Shown: one piece after another, positions 7,002 through 14,415 of the stretch
Layout: the number at the start of each line of letters is the position of its first letter
How positions within the stretch are numbered: position 1 is the stretch's first letter
Assembly: GCA_021817355.1 (NCBI GenBank)
Contig: JAKAVI010000402.1
Coordinates: forward strand, 1 to 15,296
DNA: 15,296 nt
From: Pseudomonadota bacterium
GTDB lineage: Bacteria; Pseudomonadota; Alphaproteobacteria; Micropepsales; Micropepsaceae
Direction: 5' to 3'
Translations under genes and position numbers: made by a program
The notes under the pieces: model-generated
Databases searched by the model: none
What the model was told of the DNA's origin: nothing
The model's input: the letters and a program-made list of their open reading frames with translations, nothing else

Positions 7002-7043
7002 GGACACACCCCGAAAGTTAAGACGCGGCATTGGAGCGCGCGC

Positions 7044-7072
7044 CTTATACAGGGGCCCACCTAATGGTTCAA
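7044..7072 (-). promoter_or_regulatory. sigma-70-type promoter for dksA
   Basis: On the minus strand TTGAAC (7072-7067) and TATAAG (7049-7044) are separated by exactly 17 bases. Transcription should start near 7037. This gives dksA a housekeeping promoter independent of fliX and leaves about 36 bases of leader before the ATG at 7001. Confidence 0.7.
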
Positions 7073-7110
7073 TCAGAAAAGGAAAATCGCGCGCTTAGGC
7101 CAGCGAACGC

Positions 7111-7542
7111 TCAGGCCGCCTTCTGTTCTGCCATTTCGAGCTTGGCCAGTTCGACTTGGGCGCGCAGTTCGATTTCGTCCAGAACCGGCTGGAGCTGCGG
7201 GTCATTGAAATAGTCGGCGCGGGCCGAAAGGGCCCCCGCCAGACGGTGCAACGTCGCTCTGGGCAAGGTGCCGCTCAGCAAGCCCTCGCGCAACTCGTCG
7301 AGCATCTCCAGGAGCTGCTGTCCCCTTGCCAGTCCCTTGGAACGGCCGGAGGTCGCATCATCAACCCCTTGCAGTGCGAGGATCGATTCGAGTGCGGCCA
7401 ATGGTGCCGCACCACGGACAATGGTGGTTTGCGGCGCATCGCCCGCGGCCAGTGAAAAGCCGCCCGCCGCCGCCCCCGGGGCGCTACGGGCTTTGGCCGC
7501 GGCACGGGTGCGATCAAGCCGTCCAGTTCCAGCAATGTCCAT
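7111..7542 (-). CDS. fliX: flagellar assembly trans-acting regulator FliX
   Basis: FliX is known from Caulobacter as the protein that links early basal-body assembly to the sigma-54 activator FlbD. It holds FlbD inactive or activates it as assembly proceeds. The 143-residue protein has a variable, Ala/Gly-rich N-terminus (residues 1-50) and the conserved helical C-terminal half with GQQLLEMLDELREGLLSG, then HRLAGAL and LQPVLDEIELRAQVELAKLE. There is no membrane segment or signal peptide. In Caulobacter fliX is divergent from flgI; here the gene before it is rlmH on the same strand, 56 bases away, and flgI is not in the window. The neighbouring sigma-54 promoter of flgF agrees with its role. 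Confidence 0.88.
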   Translation of the reverse strand: MDIAGTGRLDRTRAAAKARSAPGAAAGGFSLAAGDAPQTTIVRGAAPLAALESILALQGVDDATSGRSKGLARGQQLLEMLDELREGLLSGTLPRATLHRLAGALSARADYFNDPQLQPVLDEIELRAQVELAKLEMAEQKAA

Positions 7543-7598
7543 AGGCGCAACTCCCGCCCTTCACGGCCCACCATCGCCCCCTATGGTTAAAATCGGGT

Positions 7599-8078
7599 TC
7601 ACGCCCGGTGATAGGGATGGCGGCAAAGGATCGTCAGCCCGCGATAGATCTGCTCGCACAGCATGGCGCGAACCAGAAGATGCGGCCAGGTTTGAGCCCC
7701 GAAGGCAAGGTTTTGCGCTGAGCCGAAGGCATCCGGGGGAAGACCGTCAGGTCCACCAATCACAAAGACCAGATCGCGATTGGCAGATTCGCACAGCCCG
7801 GCGAGTTGTTCGGCAAAGTTCTCGCTGGTCATGTTCGTGCCACGTGGGTCAAGCACAATGACATGGGCCCCGGGTGGAATCTTGCGCGCCAATCGCTCGG
7901 CTTCCTCCACCCTGCGGGCCCGTCCTTCCCGCAGCTTGGAAACCGCCACTTCTTCGAGCACGATCTGGGTTATGCCCGCCTGCCGGCCAAGCGCCCGCGC
8001 CCGTCCGATGAAGTCATCACAAAGCGTCGCCTCGGGCGTTCCTCGCCCATGCCCAACCGCTGCAATCGTTAAACGCAT
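7599..8078 (-). CDS. rlmH: 23S rRNA pseudouridine1915 N3-methyltransferase RlmH
   Basis: RlmH is a SPOUT-family enzyme that uses S-adenosylmethionine to methylate pseudouridine 1915 in helix 69 of 23S rRNA on the assembled 70S ribosome. The 159 residues match the usual length of about 155-160. The sequence shows VIVLDPRG (73-80), the S-adenosylmethionine loop VIGGPDG (106-112), EQIYRG (142-147) and the C-terminal PYHR (155-158). The ATG is 3 bases after the rsfS stop, so it ends a tightly packed operon from obgE. Only a weak 4-bp hairpin with a short T-run follows it, so transcription may continue into fliX. Confidence 0.95.
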   Translation of the reverse strand: MRLTIAAVGHGRGTPEATLCDDFIGRARALGRQAGITQIVLEEVAVSKLREGRARRVEEAERLARKIPPGAHVIVLDPRGTNMTSENFAEQLAGLCESANRDLVFVIGGPDGLPPDAFGSAQNLAFGAQTWPHLLVRAMLCEQIYRGLTILCRHPYHRA

Positions 8079-8081
8079 GGC

Positions 8082-8606
8082 CTAGCGCGCCACGCGCTCG
8101 GGCTCAGGCACCCGCCACATGCCCTCAAGATCATAGTATTGACGCACCTCCGGGCGGAACAGGTGCACGATGACGTCCCCGGCGTCGACCAGGACCCAAT
8201 CGCCTTGCGCCAGACCATCGGTTGGCCGCGTGCCATAGCCCGCCTCCTTCAGTCGCCGGACGAGATGTTCGGCAGTGGCAGCGACATGGCGCGACGAGCG
8301 GCCGCTTGCGATCACCAGCGCATCGGTGAGCGAGGAGCGCCCAGCAAGATCGATGACCACAATGTCCTCCGCCTTGTCATCGTCCAGCGAGGCACGCACC
8401 AGCGCCAGGAGGGCAGGTTCCCTTGACGCGGCCTTCTTGGCAGAGGATTTGCGCGCAGGAGAGGGGGGGGCGGAACGCTTCGGTGCAGCCTTGCCTTTGG
8501 GTGCGGCGATCGTTTTTTTGGCCGGCGCCGTCTTGGCACGAGCGCGCTTGGCCGGTGGTACGGATTTTTGGCGTATCAGTTTGGATCTCCCTGTTAGCCG
8601 TTTCAA
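8082..8606 (-). CDS. rsfS: ribosome silencing factor RsfS with a basic N-terminal tail
   Basis: RsfS binds L14 on the 50S subunit and blocks joining with 30S when nutrients are scarce. The conserved domain starts near residue 63 from this start and shows KAEDIVVIDLAGRSSLTDALVIASG, given here in two parts: KAEDIVVIDLAG and SSLTDALVIASG. It continues with GDWVLVDAGDVIVHLF and QYYDLEGMW. Before it is a tail of about 60 residues rich in Lys, Ala, Pro and Arg, absent from standard RsfS of about 105-120 residues. No in-frame ATG exists after the nadD stop. The TTG at 8604-8606, 4 bases past that stop, is chosen. Alternatives are a CTG at 8577-8579 preceded by AGGGAG, or an ATG at 8690 that would overlap nadD by 80 bases. 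The domain is certain; the start is not. Confidence 0.85.
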   Translation of the reverse strand: MKRLTGRSKLIRQKSVPPAKRARAKTAPAKKTIAAPKGKAAPKRSAPPSPARKSSAKKAASREPALLALVRASLDDDKAEDIVVIDLAGRSSLTDALVIASGRSSRHVAATAEHLVRRLKEAGYGTRPTDGLAQGDWVLVDAGDVIVHLFRPEVRQYYDLEGMWRVPEPERVAR

Positions 8607-8610
8607 TTTA

Positions 8611-9237
8611 TCATGGAGGGCTCGCCCCCACCAAACGACGCGCTCGGATGGCGCTCGCGCTGAGCAGGTGGCGGGGGCCGTCCAGCACAATCAGCGCTGG
8701 CGGCCGGCGCAGCGCAAAGCCGCAGGGCTCAAAAACGCGGGCACCGGCAAATCGTTGCGCGGCGCGCGCGCGCAATCCCGCAAGGCTCGAGCCGGGACGA
8801 ATGATGACGGCAACTGGCACCAGCTGCAGGATGATCTGCCAGTCCCGCCAGCGATGAAATTGTTCCAGGTTGTCGCTGCCCATCAGCCACACGAAATGGA
8901 CCGCAGCAAACCGCTGCCTCAGGCGCCTTAGAGTATCGACCGTGTAGTGCGTGCCAAGGCCCCGCTCCAGATCGGTGATGATGACCCGTGGATGGGAGCA
9001 GAGCGCTCGGGCATCCTTAAGGCGCTGCTCGAGTGGAGCCATGCCCAAAACGGCCTTCAAGGGATTTTGTGGTGTCACCAGCCACCAGACGTAATCGAGT
9101 CCGAGCTGCCGCAGACCAACCTGGGTGATGTGCACATGGCCGGCATGGGCAGGGTTGAAAGACCCTCCCAGCAGGCCGATCCGCAGACCTGCAGCAACCG
9201 GAGCCGGGGGGTGCAAATCAGTCACGGCACTGCCCAT
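8611..9237 (-). CDS. nadD: nicotinate-nucleotide adenylyltransferase NadD
   Basis: NadD transfers AMP from ATP to nicotinate mononucleotide, giving deamido-NAD in NAD synthesis. From the ATG at 9237 it has 208 residues, normal for the family. The nucleotidyltransferase motif GGSFNPAHAGH is at about residues 24-34, the substrate region has GSDNLEQFHRW, and the C-terminal ATP motif is SASAIRARR. The start overlaps the end of proA by 20 bases; a GTG at 9225 would overlap by 8. The frame stays open upstream to 9678, but that stretch lies within proA and is not family-like. Translation is probably coupled to proA, and rsfS follows directly. Confidence 0.94.
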   Translation of the reverse strand: MGSAVTDLHPPAPVAAGLRIGLLGGSFNPAHAGHVHITQVGLRQLGLDYVWWLVTPQNPLKAVLGMAPLEQRLKDARALCSHPRVIITDLERGLGTHYTVDTLRRLRQRFAAVHFVWLMGSDNLEQFHRWRDWQIILQLVPVAVIIRPGSSLAGLRARAAQRFAGARVFEPCGFALRRPPALIVLDGPRHLLSASAIRARRLVGASPP

Positions 9238-10477
9238 CGCCACGCACCACATATTTGAATGTGACCAGCTGCGCAGCGCCCACCGGGCCACGGGCATGCA
9301 GCCGGCCCGTGGCGATGCCGATTTCCCCACCCATGCCGAATTCGCCACCATCGGCAAACTGCGTGGACGCATTCCACATGACAATCGCCGAATCCACCTT
9401 GCGCAGAAACTCCTCGGCCACAGACGCATCTTCGGTGATGATGCAGTCGGTGTGCTGCGAACCATAGCGCTCGATATGGGCCATCGCGTCCTTGACGCCA
9501 TCGACGCAGCGTACCGCAATGATCGCGTCGAGATATTCGGTGCGCCAGTCTTCCTCATTGGCCGGTACCGCCTGGGCGATGAGCTGACAGACCGCCGCAT
9601 CGCCACGAATCTGGCAGCCAGAGGCAAGAAGCTCGTCCAGCACAGCCACACCGAGCGTGGACAGAACCGACCGATCAATCAGCAGGGTTTCGGCGGCACC
9701 GCAGATCCCGGTCCGGCGCATCTTGGCGTTGCGCACCACTGCACGTGCCTTGGCGCCGTCCGCAGCTTCGTGCAGATAGATGTGCACAAGGCCCTCCAGA
9801 TGGGCCAGCACCGGCACGCGCGCCTCCGCCATTACCCGCGCAGTAAGGGATTTTCCCCCGCGCGGCACGATCAAATCAAGGCTACCATCAAGCCCCTGAA
9901 GCATCAGGCCAACCGCATCCCGGCTCGGCACCTCAACCAGCTGGACAGCGGAGCGCGGCAAGGCGCTGGCCGCAACGCCGGCGACGAATGCCGCGTGGAT
10001 GGCGCGCGCACTTTGCCTGGCCTCTGATCCACAGCGCAAAATCGCCGCATTGGCCGATTTGAGACAGAGTGCGGCAGCGTCCGCCGTGACATTGGGCCGG
10101 CTTTCGTAGATCACACCAATCACGCCGATCGGTGTTGTGATCCGAGCGATGCGAAGCCCGTTGGGTCGCGACCACTCGGCCAGAGTTTGCGCGACAGGAT
10201 CCGCCTGCCTGGCGATCGCGGCAACACCACTTTCCATCGCACCCAGGCGCAGGGGGTCAAGGCGCAGCCGATCCATGACCGACGCTGGCAGCGCAGCAGC
10301 CTGCGCCGCGGCAAGGTCACAGGCATTGGCCTGCAAAATGGCGGCACGGTGGTCACGGAGCGATTGCGCCGCCGCTTCCAGCGCGCGGCTGCGCGTCGCC
10401 GCCGATGCCTCGCGCAAACGTCCGGCCGCCGCCCGCGCCCTTCTACCCATTGCCAGCATCTCGGCCTCAAGGCTCAT
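9218..10477 (-). CDS. proA: gamma-glutamyl phosphate reductase ProA
   Basis: ProA reduces gamma-glutamyl phosphate to glutamate-5-semialdehyde with NADPH, the second step of proline synthesis. The 419 residues match the usual length. The sequence shows [16 protein letters not shown] (about 116-131), VPRGGKSL (204-211) and the catalytic cysteine C259 in [13 protein letters not shown], where most relatives have an Asn after the Cys instead of Gly. Its ATG overlaps the proB stop as ATGA, the typical arrangement for this coupled pair, and it is followed by nadD. Confidence 0.97.
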   Translation of the reverse strand: MSLEAEMLAMGRRARAAAGRLREASAATRSRALEAAAQSLRDHRAAILQANACDLAAAQAAALPASVMDRLRLDPLRLGAMESGVAAIARQADPVAQTLAEWSRPNGLRIARITTPIGVIGVIYESRPNVTADAAALCLKSANAAILRCGSEARQSARAIHAAFVAGVAASALPRSAVQLVEVPSRDAVGLMLQGLDGSLDLIVPRGGKSLTARVMAEARVPVLAHLEGLVHIYLHEAADGAKARAVVRNAKMRRTGICGAAETLLIDRSVLSTLGVAVLDELLASGCQIRGDAAVCQLIAQAVPANEEDWRTEYLDAIIAVRCVDGVKDAMAHIERYGSQHTDCIITEDASVAEEFLRKVDSAIVMWNASTQFADGGEFGMGGEIGIATGRLHARGPVGAAQLVTFKYVVRGDGQCRD

Positions 10478-11607
10478 GGCGAAACCTTCGCGCTCAGGGC
10501 CAGATCATCGCGATGCACCATGGCATCGCGTCCGCGATAGCCAAGGATCGCAGGAATTTCGTCCGTATGCCGACCGATGATGGCGCGCGCATCCTTCGCG
10601 CCATAGGCGCTGAGGCCGCGACCTGCTTCGCGGCCATCCGGTCCCAGAATGCACACCGCATCACCGCGCGCAAAGTCACCTTCGACAACCCGAACTCCTG
10701 CGGGCAGCAGACTTTTGCCGGCCAGCAATGCCGCAACTGCCCCCGCATCAATGTGCAGCGTTCCCTGTGGCTTCAAGCTGCCTGCAATCCAGCGCTTGCG
10801 CGCAGCTGAAGGCGTGGTCGTCGCCACAAAGCGGGTGTGGCGGCCACCCGCCCGCAATTTTGCCAGCCCATGATCCTGGCCTTTGGCAATCACCACCTGA
10901 CAGCCAGCCGCTGTGGCGATCCGCGCCGCCGCGATCTTTGACGCCATGCCGCCGCGCCCCAGACCTGAAACCGACCCGGCCGCCATGGCTTCAATCTCTG
11001 GCGTGATCTCGGTGACGACATCGAGATGTCGCGCACCTGCTTCGCGATGCGGATTGGCGCTATAAAGACCATCAACATCCGAGAACAGTATCAAGAGATC
11101 GGCCGTCATCATCGATGCCACACGGGCAGCCAGCCGGTCATTGTCGCCATAACGGATCTCGGCGGTCGCAACGGTGTCGTTTTCATTGATGACCGCGACG
11201 GCACCAAGCTCCAGCAAGGTCGACAGTGTAGCCCGTGCATTCAGATACCGGCGTCGTTCCTCGGTATCATCGAGTGTCAGAAGTACCTGTGCTGCAACCA
11301 GATTTTGTCGTGCCAGCGCGTCGGCCCAGGCCTGCGCCAGCTTGACCTGACCCACCGCCGCCGCCGCCTGACTTTCTTCAAGGCGCAAAGCGCCCGACCT
11401 CAGACCGAGCGCAGAGCGGCCCAATGCAATGGCACCGGAGGAAACGATCACCAGCCGATGGCCTTCGTGCACCAGCCCGGCGAAGTCCGCACACATGCCA
11501 TCGAGCCAATGCTGGCGCATGGCGCCACCTAGCCCGTCGACCAGAAGCGCCGAGCCGATCTTGACGAGAACAAGAGACGAGGCGGAGTGCGCAAACAGAT
11601 CCGTCAT
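10474..11607 (-). CDS. proB: glutamate 5-kinase ProB with PUA domain
   Basis: ProB phosphorylates glutamate to gamma-glutamyl phosphate, the first and usually proline-inhibited step of proline synthesis. The 377-residue protein has an amino-acid-kinase domain with VKIGSALLV (15-23), SSGAIALG (56-63), INENDTV and [14 protein letters not shown]-terminal PUA domain follows (about 278-360, [24 protein letters not shown], cited here by its start [14 protein letters not shown]). The domain order is as in enteric ProB. The ATG overlaps the obgE stop as ATGA and the stop overlaps the proA start the same way, so the three genes are translationally linked. Confidence 0.97.
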   Translation of the reverse strand: MTDLFAHSASSLVLVKIGSALLVDGLGGAMRQHWLDGMCADFAGLVHEGHRLVIVSSGAIALGRSALGLRSGALRLEESQAAAAVGQVKLAQAWADALARQNLVAAQVLLTLDDTEERRRYLNARATLSTLLELGAVAVINENDTVATAEIRYGDNDRLAARVASMMTADLLILFSDVDGLYSANPHREAGARHLDVVTEITPEIEAMAAGSVSGLGRGGMASKIAAARIATAAGCQVVIAKGQDHGLAKLRAGGRHTRFVATTTPSAARKRWIAGSLKPQGTLHIDAGAVAALLAGKSLLPAGVRVVEGDFARGDAVCILGPDGREAGRGLSAYGAKDARAIIGRHTDEIPAILGYRGRDAMVHRDDLALSAKVSP

Positions 11608-12641
11608 GGCGCCCAGCGTTTTGCATGTGGCTCTTTGCCATCGTGGTGGCTGCGGACCTCCGCGATCGCACCCGCCACCACGCGTACAACCTCGTTCACG
11701 CCCTCACCACTGACCCCAGACATCACATAGACATCACCAGCGCTCGCCTTCTGGAGTGCCGCGCGCTTGCGCTTGACCGCCGCACTCGAAAGCGCATCGA
11801 TCTTGTTCAGGACAAGGATTTCGCGCTTTTGATCAAGACCATGGCCGTAGGCCTGCAATTCATTGCGGATGGTCCGAAAGGCACCAACAATACTGGTCTT
11901 TGTGGCATCGATCAGGTGCAGGATGACGCTGCAGCGTTCGGCATGGCCAAGAAAGCGATCGCCGAGCCCAACCCCGTCATGAGCCCCTTCGATCAGACCC
12001 GGCAGATCAGCAAGCACAAATTCGCGTTCATCGATGCCAACCACACCGAGCTGAGGGGTCAGTGTCGTAAACGGATAGTCGGCAATCTTGGGACGCGCCG
12101 CCGACACCCGCGACAGGAAAGTCGATTTTCCGGCGTTGGGCAGACCAACAAGCCCGACATCGGCGATCAGCTTGAGCTGTAGAATAATGGTCTTTTCCTC
12201 GCCGGGCTGACCGGGATTGGCGTGACGCGGAGCCTGATTGGTCGCGCTCTTGAAATGGGCGTTGCCAAATCCGCCATTACCTCCCTTGGCCAGAAGGACG
12301 CGCTGACCAGGCTCGGTCAGATCAGCAATCAGACGTTCTCCGTCTTCCTCGTAGATTTCAGTACCAACCGGGACCTTGACGATGGCATCTGCACCCGCCG
12401 CGCCCGACATCTGCTTGCCCATGCCGGCTTCGCCGCTTTTGGCGAAGACATGCTGCTGATAGCGGTAATCTATCAGCGTGTTGAGATTGGCAACCGCTTC
12501 GGCAAAGACATCGCCACCGCGTCCGCCATCGCCTCCCCAGGGGCCACCAAACTCGATGAACTTCTCGCGCCTGAAAGCCACACAGCCATTACCGCCATTC
12601 CCCGAGCGGATATATACCTTTGCGACATCGAGGAATTTCAT
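11604..12641 (-). CDS. obgE: Obg-family GTPase ObgE/CgtA
   Basis: ObgE is an essential GTPase in 50S subunit assembly that also responds to ppGpp. The 345-residue protein has the glycine-rich Obg fold at about 1-158, with [15 protein letters not shown] and [17 protein letters not shown]. The G domain follows: P-loop GLPNAGKST (166-174), switch [18 protein letters not shown] (212-227), NKID (279-282) and an SGVSGEGV G5-like motif. It stops soon after the G domain, as in most proteobacterial forms without a C-terminal TGS/OCT domain. GAAGGA lies about 7 bases before the ATG. It leads the operon obgE-proB-proA-nadD-rsfS-rlmH; I could not find a convincing promoter in the 136 bases upstream. Confidence 0.97.
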   Translation of the reverse strand: MKFLDVAKVYIRSGNGGNGCVAFRREKFIEFGGPWGGDGGRGGDVFAEAVANLNTLIDYRYQQHVFAKSGEAGMGKQMSGAAGADAIVKVPVGTEIYEEDGERLIADLTEPGQRVLLAKGGNGGFGNAHFKSATNQAPRHANPGQPGEEKTIILQLKLIADVGLVGLPNAGKSTFLSRVSAARPKIADYPFTTLTPQLGVVGIDEREFVLADLPGLIEGAHDGVGLGDRFLGHAERCSVILHLIDATKTSIVGAFRTIRNELQAYGHGLDQKREILVLNKIDALSSAAVKRKRAALQKASAGDVYVMSGVSGEGVNEVVRVVAGAIAEVRSHHDGKEPHAKRWAP

Positions 12642-12777
12642 GACCCGTCCTTCAAATCGTGGCGCCAGCGTGAAGCCGGCGCCTGCAACCCTGCCTCACT
12701 CGCTCCCCGTACGCGGTTCAACGAGCGTCGGCCGCCCGATACATGGCACAGCCGTGCGACCCGCGCACCTGTGCTTA

Positions 12778-13344
12778 TCATGGCTGACGACATCGTCTTT
12801 CGCCCAGCGCTGCGGATATCGGGGTGGAAAGCATCGCCGGCTCGAGAATCATGTCGTGGCAGAAGATGCGCTCATGGCGGGCCAGACAGTCACGCAGCGA
12901 GACCCCGGCGGCCAGGAAACCCAGCTTCTGTAGAACCCGCCCCGAGTTCGGATTGTCATCAAACCAGCCGGCCGTCAGATAGGTGGCGCCGAGCTCCTCA
13001 AAGGCATAGCGGACAACCACCCGCGCCGCCTCGCTGGCGTAACCAAAGCCCCAATAAGGACGGGCCAGCCAATAGCCGATCTCATAGACGCCATCTCCCT
13101 GGGCGTGGGCGCCGCAGCCTCCGATATAGGCCGCGCCGCACTTGAGCGTGATGCCGAGTACGAGGTCCTTTGTCACGCCCAGGCGGGCGACAAAGGCCTC
13201 GGCATCGCTCTGGGTATAGGGATGAGGGACGCGGGCAAGATTTCTTGCGACCTGCCAGTCTCCCACGCCTGCGGCAATGGCACTCGCGTCGCTGGCCGTA
13301 GGGCTGCGCAGCACCAGGCGCTCGGTCTCCAGAATCACGCTCAT
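12778..13344 (-). CDS. GNAT-family N-acetyltransferase (RimJ/RimL-like)
   Basis: A 188-residue GNAT of the Acetyltransf_3 type, the group that includes ribosomal-protein N-terminal acetyltransferases RimJ and RimL. LETERLVLRSPTASDA opens the fold, EIGYWLARPYWGFGYASEA (88-106) carries the acetyl-CoA pyrophosphate loop (WGFGYA), and NPNSGRVLQKLGF is the usual motif B. The substrate cannot be told from sequence. The start at 13344 is chosen because GGAG lies 6 bases upstream; a longer frame from 13389 would begin inside the terminator stem. It lies between rpmA and obgE, a common place for a GNAT in alphaproteobacteria. Only about 20 bases separate the terminator from the ATG, so its expression may depend on read-through from rplU-rpmA. 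Confidence 0.88.
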   Translation of the reverse strand: MSVILETERLVLRSPTASDASAIAAGVGDWQVARNLARVPHPYTQSDAEAFVARLGVTKDLVLGITLKCGAAYIGGCGAHAQGDGVYEIGYWLARPYWGFGYASEAARVVVRYAFEELGATYLTAGWFDDNPNSGRVLQKLGFLAAGVSLRDCLARHERIFCHDMILEPAMLSTPISAALGERRCRQP

Positions 13345-13364
13345 GACATTCTCCGGGCGAGACA

Positions 13365-13395
13365 AGAAAAAAGGGAGATGGCGGTCCATCTCCCT
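13365..13395 (-). terminator. Rho-independent terminator after rpmA
   Basis: On the minus strand GGGAGATGG (13394-13386) pairs perfectly with CCATCTCCC (13381-13373) around a 4-base loop. An A-T pair closes the base, and a run of six T (13372-13367) follows. It ends the rplU-rpmA transcript about 50 bases after the rpmA stop and lies directly upstream of the GNAT gene. Confidence 0.92.
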
Positions 13396-13442
13396 CGCCC
13401 GATGGCCGCCTCTGCTGGCGGCCGGATGTTCCGGAAGGCCGC

Positions 13443-13721
13443 CTATTCCGCCGCCGTCTTGGCCGGGGCAAACGGGAGCACCGATACATAAGTGCGGCGC
13501 TTGAAGCCGGTTTTGAATGCAACCTGCCCGTTGCTCGTGGCAAAAATCGTATGGTCACGACCCATGCCGACATTGGTACCGGGATGGAACTTGGTGCCGC
13601 GTTGACGCACGATGATGTTGCCGGCAGCGATGGGTTCGCCGCCAAATTTCTTCACACCCAGCATTTTGGGGTTCGAATCGCGTCCATTGCGCGAAGAGCC
13701 GCCTGCCTTTTTGTGCGCCAT
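13443..13721 (-). CDS. rpmA: 50S ribosomal protein L27
   Basis: A 92-residue L27 that reaches toward the peptidyl-transferase centre through its N-terminus. The start [19 protein letters not shown] is the unprocessed proteobacterial form, without the cleaved leader of Firmicutes. It continues with [24 protein letters not shown] and [12 protein letters not shown]. The C-terminal tail ending in APAKTAAE is slightly longer than in Escherichia coli. AGGACAG precedes the ATG. It is cotranscribed with rplU, 69 bases upstream. Confidence 0.98.
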   Translation of the reverse strand: MAHKKAGGSSRNGRDSNPKMLGVKKFGGEPIAAGNIIVRQRGTKFHPGTNVGMGRDHTIFATSNGQVAFKTGFKRRTYVSVLPFAPAKTAAE

Positions 13722-13743
13722 CTGTCCTGTCCTGCACTGGTCC

Positions 13744-13760
13744 GCCCTGAACTTCAGGGC
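13744..13760 (-). other. hairpin between rplU and rpmA
   Basis: GCCCTGA (13744-13750) pairs exactly with TCAGGGC (13754-13760) around a 3-base loop, without a T-tract. In the rplU-rpmA message it would form 23 bases before the rpmA ATG. It could be a processing or stability element, or affect L27 translation; it does not look like a terminator. Confidence 0.45.
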
Positions 13761-13790
13761 AGCACGATTAGCTAACTCACCCCGTCGGGC

Positions 13791-14102
13791 TTACCCGGCG
13801 TGGATTTCGGTGATCTTCACCTTGGTAAACTGCTGGCGGTGCCCACGCTTGCGTCGCGAGTCCTTGCGCCGCCTCTTCTTGAAGGCAATCACCTTCTCGC
13901 CACGGCCCTGCTCGACAATCTCGGCTGTCACGCTCGCGCCACCAACGAGGGGAGCACCGGCTTGTACCGTCTCGCCACCCACCATCAGCACGTCGGCAAA
14001 GGTCACCGCCGCGCCTGCCTCGCCCTCCAGTTTCTCAACCGAGAGCACATCATCTTTCGCGACCTTGTACTGCTTGCCGCCAGTGCGGATCACCGCAAAC
14101 AT
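13791..14102 (-). CDS. rplU: 50S ribosomal protein L21
   Basis: A 103-residue L21, the normal length, which binds 23S rRNA domain I during 50S assembly. The sequence starts [18 protein letters not shown] and has the basic [20 protein letters not shown] segment near the C-terminus ([11 protein letters not shown]). The start at 14102 is chosen by homology and by AAGGAA upstream. The frame stays open to 14216, but that extension runs through the structured leader and the promoter. First gene of rplU-rpmA. Confidence 0.98.
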   Translation of the reverse strand: MFAVIRTGGKQYKVAKDDVLSVEKLEGEAGAAVTFADVLMVGGETVQAGAPLVGGASVTAEIVEQGRGEKVIAFKKRRRKDSRRKRGHRQQFTKVKITEIHAG

Positions 14103-14126
14103 GGACCAATTCCTTGAAATGACGTT

Positions 14127-14180
14127 GCCTTTCCCGGTCGCAGATACGCCTGCCAGGCCCCTGGGGGTTGCCGGAAAGGC
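14127..14180 (-). promoter_or_regulatory. structured 5' leader of rplU
   Basis: In the predicted rplU leader, GCCTTTCC (minus strand, 14180-14173) can pair with GGAAAGGC (14134-14127), and two more C-G pairs form past a bulged C. The enclosed part has smaller stems, among them the palindromic CCAGGGGCCTGG. The predicted transcript start is near 14178, so the outer stem begins close to the 5' end of the RNA. It may bind L21 or L27 for feedback control, as in other ribosomal-protein leaders, or simply protect the message. Confidence 0.45.
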
Positions 14181-14184
14181 GCGC

Positions 14185-14212
14185 ACTATAGCCATGCGCG
14201 TTTGCCGGTCAA
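14185..14212 (-). promoter_or_regulatory. sigma-70-type promoter for rplU-rpmA
   Basis: On the minus strand TTGACC (14212-14207) and TATAGT (14190-14185) are separated by 16 bases. The expected start is near 14178, leaving about 75 bases of leader before the rplU ATG at 14102. A GC-rich stretch follows the -10 box, as in growth-rate- and ppGpp/DksA-sensitive promoters. Confidence 0.8.
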
Positions 14213-14213
14213 G

Positions 14214-14239
14214 CACAGATCCAAGTCACAGATCCAAGT
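14214..14239. repeat. tandem 13-bp direct repeat next to the rplU -35 box
   Basis: CACAGATCCAAGT occurs twice in a row (14214-14226 and 14227-14239) without mismatch. The inner edge is one base from the -35 element of the rplU promoter, where an activator or the RNA polymerase alpha subunit would bind. A recent duplication is also possible. Confidence 0.85.
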
Positions 14240-14415
14240 CTTTGCGGGCGATCATCCCCTTGCCTGCGTCAGGGGCCTGAGGCGAAAGGCTGTCTGCGGG
14301 CTCTGCCCCTGTGCTTCAGCTCTGGTCACCACCTGCGTTCCGGGTCTAGAAGCGGGCGTTCACCCGTCACCTTCTTCTCGTCGATGGGCCAGGCCTGACC
14401 GACCGGAGCAGATTC
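14240..14415. other. noncoding part of the rplU/GNAT divergent region
   Basis: Together with the rplU leader and promoter this makes a gap of 313 bases (14103-14415). In these last 176 bases I see no credible gene, tRNA or terminator. GGAG at 14405-14408 is the ribosome binding site of the plus-strand GNAT gene. A promoter for that gene must lie here, but no clear -35/-10 pair stands out. Confidence 0.6.

Noticed and set aside
7588..7606. Possible terminator after rlmH
   Set aside because: Only a 4-bp CGGG/CCCG stem with a 4-base T-run, partly inside the rlmH stop region; too weak.
8463..8519. Homopolymer runs of G (eight) and T (seven) in the rsfS tail as phase-variation sites
   Set aside because: The frame stays open through both and runs of this length are common in GC-rich low-complexity coding; no evidence of switching.
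9238..9678. N-terminal extension of nadD
   Set aside because: It lies wholly in proA in another frame; the family motif GGSFNP is expected near the N-terminus.
9125..10027. Plus-strand open frame of 300 codons opposite proA and nadD
   Set aside because: Antisense to clear proA and nadD coding sequence, with no domain features; a shadow frame.
12222..13145. Plus-strand open frame of 307 codons across obgE and the GNAT gene
   Set aside because: It is antisense to two well-supported genes, resembles no family and has low-complexity Arg/Pro-rich parts typical of GC-rich shadow frames.
14103..14216. N-terminal extension of rplU by 38 residues
   Set aside because: It would cover the leader and the -10/-35 elements, and L21 proteins start at MFAVI or similar.
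14240..14415. Possible tRNA or small RNA between rplU and the plus-strand GNAT
   Set aside because: Short stretches resemble D- and T-arm sequences, but no cloverleaf can be drawn on either strand.
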